A stretch of DNA of 64,000 nt, taken from Novosphingobium sp. UBA6272 (GTDB lineage: Bacteria; Pseudomonadota; Alphaproteobacteria; Sphingomonadales; Sphingomonadaceae). The notes beneath the pieces are model-generated. The model saw only the letters and a program-made list of their open reading frames with translations, was not told the DNA's origin and made no database searches. Within the stretch, counting starts at the first letter, position 1. Each line of letters begins with the position of its first letter. Below, in pieces: positions 27,301 to 34,721 of the stretch. Position numbers and translations under genes: made by a program. The stretch covers positions 181,495 through 245,494 of the forward strand of contig NZ_DJUW01000017.1 in NCBI RefSeq assembly GCF_002440635.1. Reading direction: 5' to 3'.

Positions 27301-27524
27301 CCGCGCTTGTACAGATCAATTGCGCCGGTTCCCTTGGTGCTGCGGAATGATCCGCCGGGAACGCTGGCTTCGTATTCGTAAGATCCGAGCTTGTCTTTTT
27401 CGGATTGCTTCGGTCGCTCAACGCCCAGAACTTCGCAAAGATCGGGAATGAACGAAGCGAAATTCGATTTTTCCTGACCGCCGGGTTTGCCCCACCATTC
27501 CTTGATCAGATCTTCGACAATCAC
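24378..27524 (-). CDS. Type IIL (MmeI-like) restriction-modification fusion enzyme
   Basis: A 1048-residue single-chain enzyme that should cut and methylate DNA. The order is: nuclease domain with D70-x9-E80-A-K82 (PD-ExK, in IDLYKRGHFIMEAK); helical linker; N6-adenine methyltransferase with SAM motif I LDPACGTGNF (about 424-433) and catalytic motif IV NPPF (551-554); a specificity (TRD) region of about 300 residues; and a helical C-terminus. The nuclease residues fall at the same numbers I recall for MmeI (D70, E80, K82). That supports the GTG start at 27524 (GGAAGGA upstream) over a TTG at 27557. Base composition falls to about 50% GC from just after motif IV to about residue 915, against 65-70% on both sides, which suggests a swapped specificity region. 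No separate methylase, specificity gene or other defence gene is adjacent. Confidence 0.9.
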   Translation of the reverse strand: MIVEDLIKEWWGKPGGQEKSNFASFIPDLCEVLGVERPKQSEKDKLGSYEYEASVPGGSFRSTKGTGAIDLYKRGHFIMEAKQSYLKPEQTPLDLGDSDQRSRAPSGARYDVLMRDAWLQARNYARNLPSSEPVSPFLIVCDVGRAFELYVDPAGNGRDYEYFPDRQSYRIELTDLASDSEVARTGKTALELLLAIWTDPRSVDPRFQSAAVTRQVATNLAEVSKYLEEGIKAKGLSKADQALEIEEASLFLMRVLFCMFAEDIELLPRRSFEEFLKEAEGNDGYFANGLRDLFEKMNNADPGNRFSMALKTDVRYFNGGLFEDSRTYQLGGFLVHNLYEAARQNWRRVEPAIFGTLLEQALSGEDRAKLGAHYTPRPYVITLVRATIMDVLEPEWEAIEALPMAEVLPAAAAFHDRLATLRVLDPACGTGNFLYVAMELLQALESKVIERIQTLGGDAQPRVGPHQFHGLELNPRAAKIAELVLWIGWLRNRLKDDPDAVPEPVLQRGASINFGKHGGYDAVLLRKETGEPDFANPTIPPWPEAEFIVGNPPFIGGKDIRRNLGGEYAEALWAANPRVPKSADFVMQWWDRAANSLVALGSPLQRFGFVTTNSITQTFSRRVIEAYLKDRQISLLLAIPDHPWTKASKDAAAVRIAMTVAVLGAEDGQLVEVVHEAGLTSDDPLLETRSTVGKINPDLSLGSDVTRALPLKANEGLASPGVKLHGNGFIVTASEAEMLGLGRREGLELYIRPYRNGRDLLQRSRDVMVIDLFGLHEREVRLRFPEVYQHLMRTVRNSRQDVIDEKLSKGEKPSKDAIVYFEQWWLMGKSRPELRSALTGLHRYIATVETARHRVFQFVDQSVLPDNKITVLTFETSMELGVLCSEIHQQWTFARCGLIGMANFEAGHVYVKSSIFDPFPFPDPTPEQRAAIAELAEELDATRKAALAEVPGLTMTEIYNWRDKLRSKTKLSPQDQARATAARAGIVDQIHNQLDAAVAAAYGWPADLPPAEIVTRLVALNAERADEERQGKVRWLRPDYQIPRFGGK

Positions 27525-27586
27525 AATGCAGTCCTTCCGCGTGCACCATCGCGGCAAGGCAGACTCTTGGCAAGGGGGCAGGACAC

Positions 27587-27612
27587 CCCTTCGACAAGCT
27601 CAGGGTGAGCGG
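27587..27612. repeat. Dispersed intergenic repeat, copy 3
   Basis: CCTTCGACAAGCTCAGGGTGAGCGG is the reverse complement of the repeat at 4117-4144 with one change. It lies upstream of the restriction-modification gene and is followed by a run of ten or more G (27611-27620). Confidence 0.6.
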
Positions 27613-27736
27613 GGGGGGGGAGGGGCGGCGTTTTCCTACACCGCCGCCGCCTGCTACATTTGCAGCCGTCATGCCCCATGCCAATTTCCCCGCGCGATCA
27701 CGCCTTTGCCGGGCCGCAGGGCCCGGCAAGTTGACA

Positions 27737-27823
27737 CAAGGTGACAGCGGAGATTTTCCGCTGTCTGTACCCTGTGAAGTGTGTGAACTTCCGCGCCCGC
27801 AGGTGTCACCTTGCGTCACCTTG
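27737..27823. repeat. Hairpin and GTCACCTTG repeats downstream of rimO
   Basis: A perfect 9-bp stem GACAGCGGA/TCCGCTGTC (27743-27765) has a 5-base loop. CAAGGTGAC at 27737 is inverted relative to two direct copies of GTCACCTTG at 27805 and 27815. All lie within 100 bp past the rimO stop. No T run follows on either strand, so this is not a classic terminator. Confidence 0.6.
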
Positions 27824-27834
27824 GGCGGGGCGAA

Positions 27835-29205
27835 TCAGCCGGGTTCGATCACCCCGAACAGGTCATGCGCGTCGGCGTCCTCGATCCGGACCTGGACCAC
27901 GTCGCCCGCTGCCAGGCCTTCGGGCGCATCGCGCAGGAATACTGCGCCGTCGATCTCGGGCGCGTCGGCCTGGCTGCGGCCGGTGGCACCGCGATCACCG
28001 TCTTCATCGGGTTCGCCCAGCTCGTCGATGATCACCGGCAGCAGGCGGCCCAGTTTGGCGGAAAGCTTGGCGGCGCTGATCGCTTCGGTCCTGGCCATGA
28101 TCCGGGCGTATCGCTCTTCCTTGATTTCCTCGGGCACGGGATCGGGCAGGGCATTGGCCGCCGCGCCCTCGACCGGTTCGAACCGGAAGGCGCCGACCCG
28201 GTCAAGCTGGGCTTCACCCAGCCAATCAAGCAGGTACTGGAAATCGGCCTCGGTCTCGCCCGGAAAGCCGACCACGAAGCTGCTGCGGATGGTCAGGTCG
28301 GGGCAGACCTGGCGCCAGGCCTTGATCCGTTCGAGCACCTTGGCCTCGTTGGCCGGGCGCTTCATCGCCTTCAGCACGCTCGGCGCGGCGTGCTGGAACG
28401 GGATGTCGAGGTAGGGGGTGACCAGCCCCTCGGCCATCAGCGGGATCACCGCGTCGACGTGGGGGTAGGGGTAGACATAGTGCAGGCGGACCCACGGCGG
28501 GGTGCCGTCGGCGCAGCGCAGGCCGCCGAGCTCGCGGGCGAGGTCGGTCATGTGGGTGCGGACGGGGCGTCCCTTCCAGGTCCGCTCCTCATGCCGGACA
28601 TCGACCCCATAGGCCGAGGTATCCTGGCTGATCACCAGCAGCTCGCGGGTGCCCGCCGCGACCAGCTTCTCGGCCTCGCGCAGCACCGCGTCGATCCGGC
28701 GGCTGGCGAGCTTGCCGCGCAAGGAGGGGATGATGCAGAAGGCGCAGGCGTGGTTGCAGCCCTCGCTGATCTTGAGATAGCTGTAATGGCGCGGGGTCAG
28801 CTTGACGTCGCCCTGGGGGATCAGGTCGACGAACGGGCCCTGGGCGGGCGGGGCGGCTTCGTGGACGGCCTCGACCACGGCTTCGTACTGGTGCGCACCG
28901 GTGACGGCCAGAACCTCGGGGAACTTGGCCCGGATCAGCTCGGCCTCATTGCCCATGCAGCCGGTGACGATCACCCGGCCGTTCTCGGCAATCGCCTCGC
29001 CGATCGCGGCAAGGCTTTCCTCCTTGGCGCTGTCAAGGAACCCGCAGGTGTTGACCAGCACCACGTCGGCGCCCTCATAGTCCGGGCTCATGGCATAGCC
29101 ATCGGCCCGCAGCTTGGTCAGGATCCGCTCGGAGTCGACCAGGGCCTTGGGGCAGCCGAGGCTGACCATGCCGACGCGCTTTTGCTGGGGGATTACACTT
29201 GCCAT
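27835..29205 (-). CDS. rimO: Ribosomal protein S12 methylthiotransferase RimO
   Basis: A 456-residue radical-SAM enzyme that adds a methylthio group to an Asp of ribosomal protein S12. The N-terminal UPF0004 domain holds three Cys for the second cluster (MVSLGCPKALVDSE, NTCGFLDSAKEES, VTGCMGNEAELI). The radical-SAM motif CNHACAFC (Cx3Cx2C) lies near residue 147, and a TRAM domain closes the C-terminus (GDRGATGRSQADAPEIDG). The start MGMVSLGCPKA-type context and HQYEAVVEAV favour RimO over MiaB. It stands alone, divergent from the small gene at 29254. Confidence 0.95.
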   Translation of the reverse strand: MASVIPQQKRVGMVSLGCPKALVDSERILTKLRADGYAMSPDYEGADVVLVNTCGFLDSAKEESLAAIGEAIAENGRVIVTGCMGNEAELIRAKFPEVLAVTGAHQYEAVVEAVHEAAPPAQGPFVDLIPQGDVKLTPRHYSYLKISEGCNHACAFCIIPSLRGKLASRRIDAVLREAEKLVAAGTRELLVISQDTSAYGVDVRHEERTWKGRPVRTHMTDLARELGGLRCADGTPPWVRLHYVYPYPHVDAVIPLMAEGLVTPYLDIPFQHAAPSVLKAMKRPANEAKVLERIKAWRQVCPDLTIRSSFVVGFPGETEADFQYLLDWLGEAQLDRVGAFRFEPVEGAAANALPDPVPEEIKEERYARIMARTEAISAAKLSAKLGRLLPVIIDELGEPDEDGDRGATGRSQADAPEIDGAVFLRDAPEGLAAGDVVQVRIEDADAHDLFGVIEPG

Positions 29206-29253
29206 TGCGGCGGCCCCTTACACCGGGGCGGGACAAAGTGCTAGGGCGGTGGA

Positions 29254-29760
29254 ATGCGGATCGAATTGACCAAGGGCCAGCGCGACGACCGGATCGCGAT
29301 CCACCGCGGCGACGGCAGCCGTGCCGAGACCACCTTTCCGCACAAGGGCCCGGTCCCGCACGATGCGGTTCACTGGTTCGTCGAGCGCGAACTGGGGCTG
29401 GAACAGGGCTTTTGGGGCATGGTCGCGGGCGGGCGGCATCCCGAGGAGATCGCGGACATCGCCAAGGCGGCCGGCCACGCCAGCGCCAAGCGCGCCGAAG
29501 TGCCGGTCGCGGCGATCGTTCAGCTGCTTCAGGCCGAGCGGCTGGTCGAAGTGTTCGAAGCCGACTTGTGGAGCGGCGGGCAAGGCGTGGCGGCGGATCT
29601 GATCGCGCTGGGCGAGACGGCCTGCGGCACTTCGCACGTGCCGCTGCCCGATGCGTTGGACGAAGATGCGGTGGCGCGGATCAGGGCCGGGCTGGGGGCC
29701 TTTGCCGCCGAATGGATCGCCGCGCCGCAGGGTCATGCTGCGGTCCTCGAATGGGAGTGA
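29254..29760 (+). CDS. Conserved hypothetical protein
   Basis: A 168-residue soluble protein of unknown function, mainly helical by appearance, with no signal peptide or membrane span. Recognisable patches are FPHKGPVPHDAVHWFVERELG, GFWGMVAGGRHPEEIADIAK and FAAEWIAAPQG. I think similar proteins occur in other sphingomonads, but I cannot name a domain. The next gene starts 4 bp after its stop with GGAG inside its 3' end, so the two are very likely one operon with a small membrane protein. Confidence 0.65.
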   Translation: MRIELTKGQRDDRIAIHRGDGSRAETTFPHKGPVPHDAVHWFVERELGLEQGFWGMVAGGRHPEEIADIAKAAGHASAKRAEVPVAAIVQLLQAERLVEVFEADLWSGGQGVAADLIALGETACGTSHVPLPDALDEDAVARIRAGLGAFAAEWIAAPQGHAAVLEWE

Positions 29761-29764
29761 GACA

Positions 29765-30109
29765 ATGGGTCCGGTGAACTGGGTGGCAGTAATGCTGGCG
29801 GCGCTGGCGGCGGCGGCGGTGCTGTGGGCGTTCTGGCGCGGGCGGCTGCCGCTCTGGGGCTATGGGCTGGCGCTGATCCCGGCGGCAATGCTGGGCCATG
29901 CCCTGGCGCGGATCGGGGCGGAAAAGCTGGCGGCCAAGCCGCAGCTCTATTTCATGCAGTCGGGCGGGCTGGCGCTGGCCATTGTCCTGCCGGCGTTGTG
30001 GCTGCTGGCGCTGCGCAGCGGCGGTGCGCGAGGTGAGGCATTGCGGGACAGCGCGGCTTTCGTGCTGGCTTACCTGGCGATGGGCGCGGTGTTCTACGCC
30101 TTGGGCTGA
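29765..30109 (+). CDS. Small integral membrane protein
   Basis: A 114-residue protein with four hydrophobic segments (about residues 4-20, 27-46, 60-80 and 92-112) and short charged loops. No signature is recognised. The start ATG 29765 has GGGAG upstream, overlapping the end of the preceding hypothetical gene. The alternative longer frame from 29651 would lie inside that gene. Its 3' end overlaps the convergent LytM gene by 16 bp. It is probably co-expressed with the 168-residue protein. Confidence 0.65.
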   Translation: MGPVNWVAVMLAALAAAAVLWAFWRGRLPLWGYGLALIPAAMLGHALARIGAEKLAAKPQLYFMQSGGLALAIVLPALWLLALRSGGARGEALRDSAAFVLAYLAMGAVFYALG

Positions 30110-30987
30110 GGCTTGGCTTTGGGTTTGGCTTCCGGCCTGGGCTGCGCTTTCGGCAGCATTTTCGCCGGATCGAGCGGGACGCGGTTCTTGCGCACTTCGA
30201 AGTGCAGCTGCGGCTCGGTCGCCATGCCGGTTTCGCCGACCAGCCCGATCCGCTCCCCGGCCTTGACCTCATCGCCTTCCTTGACGGTGACCTTGGACAG
30301 GAACGAATAAGTGGTGGTCCAGCGCCCGCCGTGGAACAGGATCACGGTCAGACCGTATTCCTCAGGCCCTTGACCGGCGAAGATCACCTTGCCCGCCGCG
30401 CTGGCGCGGGCGGCGGTGCCTTCGGGCGAGAGCAGGTCGATCCCTTCGTGCGGGCCGTCCTTGACACCCGCAGGGAGGAACGCGCGGCGGACCTTGCCGG
30501 TCAGCGGCCAGGCGAATTTGGGCGCGGGCGTATCGGCCAGAGCCGCAGCGCTGGCGCTGGGTGAAGGCGTGGGGGAGGGCGCGGCGGCGGTCACTGCTTT
30601 GGCCGCTACCGTCGGGATTGCCAGCTTCTGCCCGGGCTTGACCACGGCATCGGTCTTGAGCCCGTTGGCCCCGGCGATCGCCGACCACGGCACGCCATAA
30701 TCGAGCGCGATCGAAAAGCCGGTCTCGCCTTCCTTGACCAGGTGGGTCCGGCGGCGCGGGATCACCAGTTTCTGCCCAGCCTTGAGCGCATAGGGTTCCT
30801 TCAGGCCATTGGCCTCGATGATCAGCACCCGCGGCACTTCGGCGCGGTTGGCGACCCCGCCCAGCGTCTCGCCGCTCTTGACCACGTGCTCGGTCTCGGT
30901 CTTGGGATCGCTCTGCTTGTCCTGTGCGAGCAGCGGCGCGGCGGACAGCGCCGCCAGCACCAGGCCAAGGCCGACAAGCCGCGTCAC
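30094..30987 (-). CDS. LysM-LysM-LytM envelope protein, degenerate M23 (NlpD-like)
   Basis: A 297-residue exported protein: signal peptide (LGLVLAALSAAPLLAQ), LysM 1 (about 34-77) and LysM 2 (82-125) for peptidoglycan binding, a Pro/Ser linker, and an M23/LytM domain (157-272). The metal ligands His180 and Asp184 (HEGID) and His262 (QLHFE) remain. The two catalytic His positions are lost: YSFL has Phe229 instead of His, and Gln260 replaces the first His of HxH. Such proteins (EnvC, NlpD) do not cut; they activate amidases that split the septum. surE overlaps it by 4 bp, and surE-nlpD are also neighbours in enterobacteria, which supports the NlpD reading. Confidence 0.85.
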   Translation of the reverse strand: MTRLVGLGLVLAALSAAPLLAQDKQSDPKTETEHVVKSGETLGGVANRAEVPRVLIIEANGLKEPYALKAGQKLVIPRRRTHLVKEGETGFSIALDYGVPWSAIAGANGLKTDAVVKPGQKLAIPTVAAKAVTAAAPSPTPSPSASAAALADTPAPKFAWPLTGKVRRAFLPAGVKDGPHEGIDLLSPEGTAARASAAGKVIFAGQGPEEYGLTVILFHGGRWTTTYSFLSKVTVKEGDEVKAGERIGLVGETGMATEPQLHFEVRKNRVPLDPAKMLPKAQPRPEAKPKAKPQPKA

Positions 30988-31748
30988 CCGCCGTACCGCC
31001 CGGTCAGGTCGGCCAGCGAGGCATCGTGAGTCAGGTCAAGCTGCAAGGGCGTCACTGCGACATATCCGTCCTGTATGGCTTCCAGATCGGTCGCATGGCC
31101 GGGCGTATGCTCGATCCCATGCAGGCCAAACCAGAAGTAGCGGTAGCCGCGAGGATCGGTCCCCTCTACCACCGAGCCGCGAGCATAGTCGTGAAACCCT
31201 TGCCGCACAACGCGAATTCCGCGCACGTCGGCGGCGGGGATCGCCGGGAAGTTGATGTTGACCAGGCTGCGCGGCGCAAAGGGAGCGTCGAGCAGCGGAG
31301 CGATCGCCTTGACGCCCCATTCCTCGGCCGCGGCGAAGGGCACGCTGTCACCCATGCCTTCCTTTTCGTAGACCTGGCTCAGCGCGATCGAGCGGATCCC
31401 GGCCAAGGCGCCTTCGATCGCGGCGCTGACCGTGCCCGAATAGGTCACGTCGTCGCCCAGGTTGGCCCCGCGGTTGACCCCGGACAGGACCAGGTCGGGT
31501 TGGCCCGGCATGACTGTGCGCAGTGCCATCATCACCGCGTCGGTCGGCGTGCCCGACACGGCAAAGCGCCGCTCGTCGAACTGGCGCAGCCGCACCGGGC
31601 GGCTCAGCGTGAGCGAATGGCCCGCGCCGGACTGTTCCTCGGCCGGGGCGACGATCCAGATGTCGTCGGAAAAGTGCCGCGCAATCCGCTCCAGCACTTC
31701 AAGGCCCGGGGCGTGGATACCGTCATCGTTGGTCAGCAGGATCCGCAT
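30984..31748 (-). CDS. surE: 5'/3'-nucleotidase SurE
   Basis: A 254-residue metal-dependent nucleotidase/polyphosphatase acting on nucleoside monophosphates. The N-terminal MRILLTNDDGIHAPGLE contains the acidic metal site (Asp8, Asp9). Further conserved parts are PAEEQSGAGHSLTL, GTPTDAVMMALR, LVLSGVNRGANLGDDVTYSGTVSAA (split here) and NINFPAIP. The gene sits between serS (1-bp TGATG overlap) and the LytM gene (4-bp overlap), forming a serS-surE-lytM operon. Confidence 0.96.
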   Translation of the reverse strand: MRILLTNDDGIHAPGLEVLERIARHFSDDIWIVAPAEEQSGAGHSLTLSRPVRLRQFDERRFAVSGTPTDAVMMALRTVMPGQPDLVLSGVNRGANLGDDVTYSGTVSAAIEGALAGIRSIALSQVYEKEGMGDSVPFAAAEEWGVKAIAPLLDAPFAPRSLVNINFPAIPAADVRGIRVVRQGFHDYARGSVVEGTDPRGYRYFWFGLHGIEHTPGHATDLEAIQDGYVAVTPLQLDLTHDASLADLTGRYGG

Positions 31749-33025
31749 CAGCCCGGAACCAGCCGGTCGATCCCGCCCATGTAGGGCAGCAATGCCTTGG
31801 GAATTTCGACCGAGCCGTCTTCCTGCTGGTAATTCTCCAGAACCGCCACCAGCGTGCGTCCGACTGCCAGGCCGGAGCCGTTGAGCGTGTGGACGAATTC
31901 CGTGCCTTTGCCACCCTCCGGCCGGTACCGCGCACTCATCCGCCGCGCCTGGAAATCGCCGCAGTTGGAGCAGGACGAAATCTCGCGGTAGGTATCCTGC
32001 CCGGGCAGCCAGACCTCAAGGTCATAGGTTTTGCGCGCGCCAAATCCCATGTCGCCGGTGCAGAGCAGGACCTTGCGGTAGGGCAGTTCAAGCGCCTGCA
32101 GGATCGATTCCGCCGCCCCGGTCATCCGCTCGTGCTCGGCTTCGCTGTCCTGCGGACGGACCACGCTGACCAGTTCGCACTTCTCAAACTGGTGCTGGCG
32201 GATGAAGCCGCGGGTGTCCTTGCCGGCGGCGCCGGCCTCGCTGCGGAAGCACAGGGTCAGCGCGGTCATCCGCATCGGCAGCGCCGCATCGTCGATAATC
32301 TGGCCCATCACCGAGCTGGTCAGGCTGACCTCGCTGGTCGGGATCAGCCAGCGCCCGTCGGTGGTGCGGAACGAATCCTCGGCAAATTTGGGCAGCTTGT
32401 CGGTCCCGTACATGGCCTCGTCGCGGACCAGCACGGGGGTGGCGCATTCGGTATAGCCATTCACGCCGGTCTGGTGATCAACCATGAACTGCCCGATCGC
32501 GCGCTGCAGCCGCGCCATCTGCCCGCGCAGGAAAGTGAACCGCGCGCCAGAGATCAACGCCCCGGTCTCGAAATCGAGACCAAGCGACGGGCCAAGGTCG
32601 GCGTGCTCTTTGGGCGAAAACGCAAAGCTGCGCGGGGCACCCCAACGGCTGACTTCGACATTGTCGGTCTCGTCGGCACCCTGCGGCACGCTTTCATGCG
32701 GCATGTTCGGGATGATCGCCAGCACATCGCTGAGTTTCTGGGTCAGCTCGCGCTCTTCGGTTTCAAGCGCGGGCAGGGTGTCTTTCAGCGAAGCAACTTC
32801 GCCCTTCAGCCGTTCGGCCTCATCCTTGTCACCCCGGCCCATCGCTGCGCCGATCAGCTTCGAGGCGTCATTGCGGCGGCTTTGCGCCTCCTGCATCCGG
32901 GTCGCGACGGCGCGTCGCTCGGCATCGAGCGCGAGGATCGCGGCGGCTTGCGGCTCCAGTCCACGCCGGGCCAGGCCAGCATCGAACGCTTCGGGATTTT
33001 CGCGGATGAACTTGATGTCGTGCAT
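31748..33025 (-). CDS. serS: Seryl-tRNA synthetase
   Basis: A 425-residue class II synthetase that charges tRNA-Ser. The N-terminal coiled-coil arm spans about residues 25-105 (MQEAQSRRNDASKLIG, LTQKLSDVLAIIPN). The class II motifs are visible: motif 2 as FRSEAGAAGKDTRGFIRQHQF, and motif 3 near the C-terminus as GSGLAVGRTLVAVLENYQ. The family start MHDIKFIRENPEAFD corresponds to ATG 33025, although no Shine-Dalgarno is evident. An upstream start at 33097 is not conserved. It heads the operon with surE and the LytM gene. Confidence 0.96.
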   Translation of the reverse strand: MHDIKFIRENPEAFDAGLARRGLEPQAAAILALDAERRAVATRMQEAQSRRNDASKLIGAAMGRGDKDEAERLKGEVASLKDTLPALETEERELTQKLSDVLAIIPNMPHESVPQGADETDNVEVSRWGAPRSFAFSPKEHADLGPSLGLDFETGALISGARFTFLRGQMARLQRAIGQFMVDHQTGVNGYTECATPVLVRDEAMYGTDKLPKFAEDSFRTTDGRWLIPTSEVSLTSSVMGQIIDDAALPMRMTALTLCFRSEAGAAGKDTRGFIRQHQFEKCELVSVVRPQDSEAEHERMTGAAESILQALELPYRKVLLCTGDMGFGARKTYDLEVWLPGQDTYREISSCSNCGDFQARRMSARYRPEGGKGTEFVHTLNGSGLAVGRTLVAVLENYQQEDGSVEIPKALLPYMGGIDRLVPG

Positions 33026-33141
33026 AGTGCAGGCGCTATGCCGCTTCGGCATTAACGGTGCAAGGGCATGGGCGTGCAGGACCGGGACGGTACCCAAACT
33101 TCACTTGCCGGTAACCGGGCCCGGTGCATAGGCTGCGGACG

Positions 33142-34554
33142 ATGAAGCGGAAAATTGCCCTTATCGCCCTGGTCGCCACCGGCTGCGCCGCCGCTGCCGC
33201 GCTGGCTGCAACCCAGTCCGGTGAAATCACCGTCAAGGGTGCCAAGCCGGCACTGCAACCGGTCGCACCTCAGCCGACCGTGGCCAACTCCTATCCGTTC
33301 TACATGCCGATGCAGGGCCTGCGGCGCCCGGCGCACCGGTTGACGGTCAAGTGCGATGCTTCGCAGCGCGCCGGGCGCGAGGTCTGGGGCGGGCGCGATG
33401 CGTCCTATCTGGGCGGGCGGGCCGAGGGCGGGTTCGAGATCGTCTATGAAGCGCGCGATGCCGCCGGGCGGCCCTGCGTCTACCCCTTCGCCCCGTGGTT
33501 CCCACAGATCGTCGGGCCGCTCCAGGGCACGCAATATATCGTCCGATCCTCGATTCCGGGCGAGCGGGTGACCTTCCGTACCAATGACCAGTGGGCCTCG
33601 CTCAACCTGCGGCTGCTCGAGATCGGCAATGCCCGGATCCATTTCGAGATGAGCGACATCAACCTCGATTTCCCCGGCGCGATCCAGCCCAAGGGTGCGC
33701 TGGCGATTGATGCCTATGACGGGGTTCGCCCCGGCCTGCTCACCGCTGTCGTGCGCCGCTCGAAGATCTTCGGCGGCAAGAACGCGCTGTTCGTGCCGAG
33801 CGGCCAGACCATGCTTTATGTTGAGGACGCCGAACTCACCGGCAATGTCGGCACCAATGTCGATCAGGAACATGTGACCTACATCAACGGGATTCTGGTT
33901 TCGCACATGCGCAATTCGAGCTGGAGCGGGCAGCGCAGCTGGCGCAATATCGCCAGCGGCCACCAGCTGAAGGACAAGGCCTATCTGCGGGTCTACGAGA
34001 ATGTCACGCTGACCAATGCGCCCAACGGCGGCGCACCTTCGGCGATGGCGCTGGCCGACATTTCCTCGTTCGGCTTCACCTGGACCAACGGGCTGCACCT
34101 CAAGCGGCTGGAATCGGCCCAGACCGTGCGCGACACCATGGTCGATCTGCGCAGCGAGATCGTTTACGCGCAGCCGTGGGTCTATCCGTGGAACCTGTTT
34201 GCTGATCCGCGCTGGCGGATGCCGGCGGCGCCGCTCCAGGCGCTCGATCAGGTCTATCTCTCGGTGTTCATGAATACCACGGTCGAAAGCTTCCGGACCG
34301 AGCCTTACGTCTTCGCGCTGCGCCCGATCGGGACCAATTTCGAACCCGGCAAGACCACGGTCCAGGGCAACGAGATCACCACGCGCCCGCAGCAGCGGAT
34401 GGTCTCGCTGGCGTTCGGCACGACCGGCGATTTCTCGCGGGTCTATTCGAACCAGGGCTGGACCTATGCCGATCCCAAGCTGCCGCAAGGCGCGGAATGG
34501 GTGGCAGACCGCGATGCGTTCATCCGGCACGCGCTGGGTCTGATCGGGCGCTAG
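33142..34554 (+). CDS. Secreted protein, probable right-handed beta-helix, function unknown
   Basis: A 470-residue exported protein. The N-terminus, MKRKIALIALVATGC, looks like a signal peptide, possibly lipoprotein type. The middle (about residues 100-330) is made of short turns and strands with regularly placed Gly, Asn and Asp (IHFEMSDINLDFPG, LTAVVRRSKIFGGKNALFV, MLYVEDAELTGNVGTNVDQEH). This is the style of a parallel beta-helix such as pectate-lyase-like proteins. No catalytic motif is identified. ATG 33142 is preferred to ATG 33124, which precedes the signal. tRNA-Val follows on the other strand. Binding or cleavage of a polysaccharide is a possibility only. Confidence 0.65.
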   Translation: MKRKIALIALVATGCAAAAALAATQSGEITVKGAKPALQPVAPQPTVANSYPFYMPMQGLRRPAHRLTVKCDASQRAGREVWGGRDASYLGGRAEGGFEIVYEARDAAGRPCVYPFAPWFPQIVGPLQGTQYIVRSSIPGERVTFRTNDQWASLNLRLLEIGNARIHFEMSDINLDFPGAIQPKGALAIDAYDGVRPGLLTAVVRRSKIFGGKNALFVPSGQTMLYVEDAELTGNVGTNVDQEHVTYINGILVSHMRNSSWSGQRSWRNIASGHQLKDKAYLRVYENVTLTNAPNGGAPSAMALADISSFGFTWTNGLHLKRLESAQTVRDTMVDLRSEIVYAQPWVYPWNLFADPRWRMPAAPLQALDQVYLSVFMNTTVESFRTEPYVFALRPIGTNFEPGKTTVQGNEITTRPQQRMVSLAFGTTGDFSRVYSNQGWTYADPKLPQGAEWVADRDAFIRHALGLIGR

Positions 34555-34569
34555 GGAAATCCGAGTGAA

Positions 34570-34644
34570 TGGTGGGCGCGACAGGGATTGAACCTGTGAC
34601 CCCACCCGTGTGAAGGGTGTGCTCTACCGCTGAGCTACGCGCCC
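34570..34644 (-). tRNA. trnV: tRNA-Val (anticodon CAC)
   Basis: The complement folds into a complete tRNA: acceptor stem GGGCGCG/CGCGCCC, D stem GCTC/GAGC, anticodon stem CACCC/GGGTG with loop TTCACAC (anticodon CAC), T arm ACAGG-TTCAATC-CCTGT, discriminator A and encoded CCA. 75 bases. Confidence 0.97.
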
Positions 34645-34721
34645 ATTCACTCCGGAAGGCGCGCCATTAGAGCCCCGTGCCTCAATTGACAAGGGCAGAA
34701 AGCAGGCTAGTGCGCGGGGCT

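Noticed and set aside
24378..27524. Reading the large methyltransferase as part of a BREX or DISARM system
   Set aside because: No neighbouring pglZ, brxC, brxL, drmA or drmB-like genes; the protein carries its own PD-ExK nuclease, as in type IIL enzymes.
27611..27624. Run of ten or more G as a possible phase-variable tract
   Set aside because: It lies outside any coding frame and between no recognisable -35 and -10 elements, so slippage would have no clear effect.
27418..27819. Minus-strand frame with an ATG at 27549 overlapping the 5' end of the restriction-modification gene
   Set aside because: It would shift out of the frame that holds the nuclease motif; the GTG at 27524 gives the MmeI-like N-terminus with a good ribosome-binding site.
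27811..29244. Open frame of 477 codons on the plus strand opposite rimO
   Set aside because: rimO has all three cluster motifs and the TRAM domain. The opposite frame is an effect of GC-rich third positions.
33052..34605. Open frame of 517 codons on the minus strand opposite the beta-helix protein gene
   Set aside because: It is a mirror of a high-GC coding frame: mixed low-complexity composition, no signal, no family motif, no ribosome-binding site, and it runs through the tRNA-Val boundary and the opposite gene.
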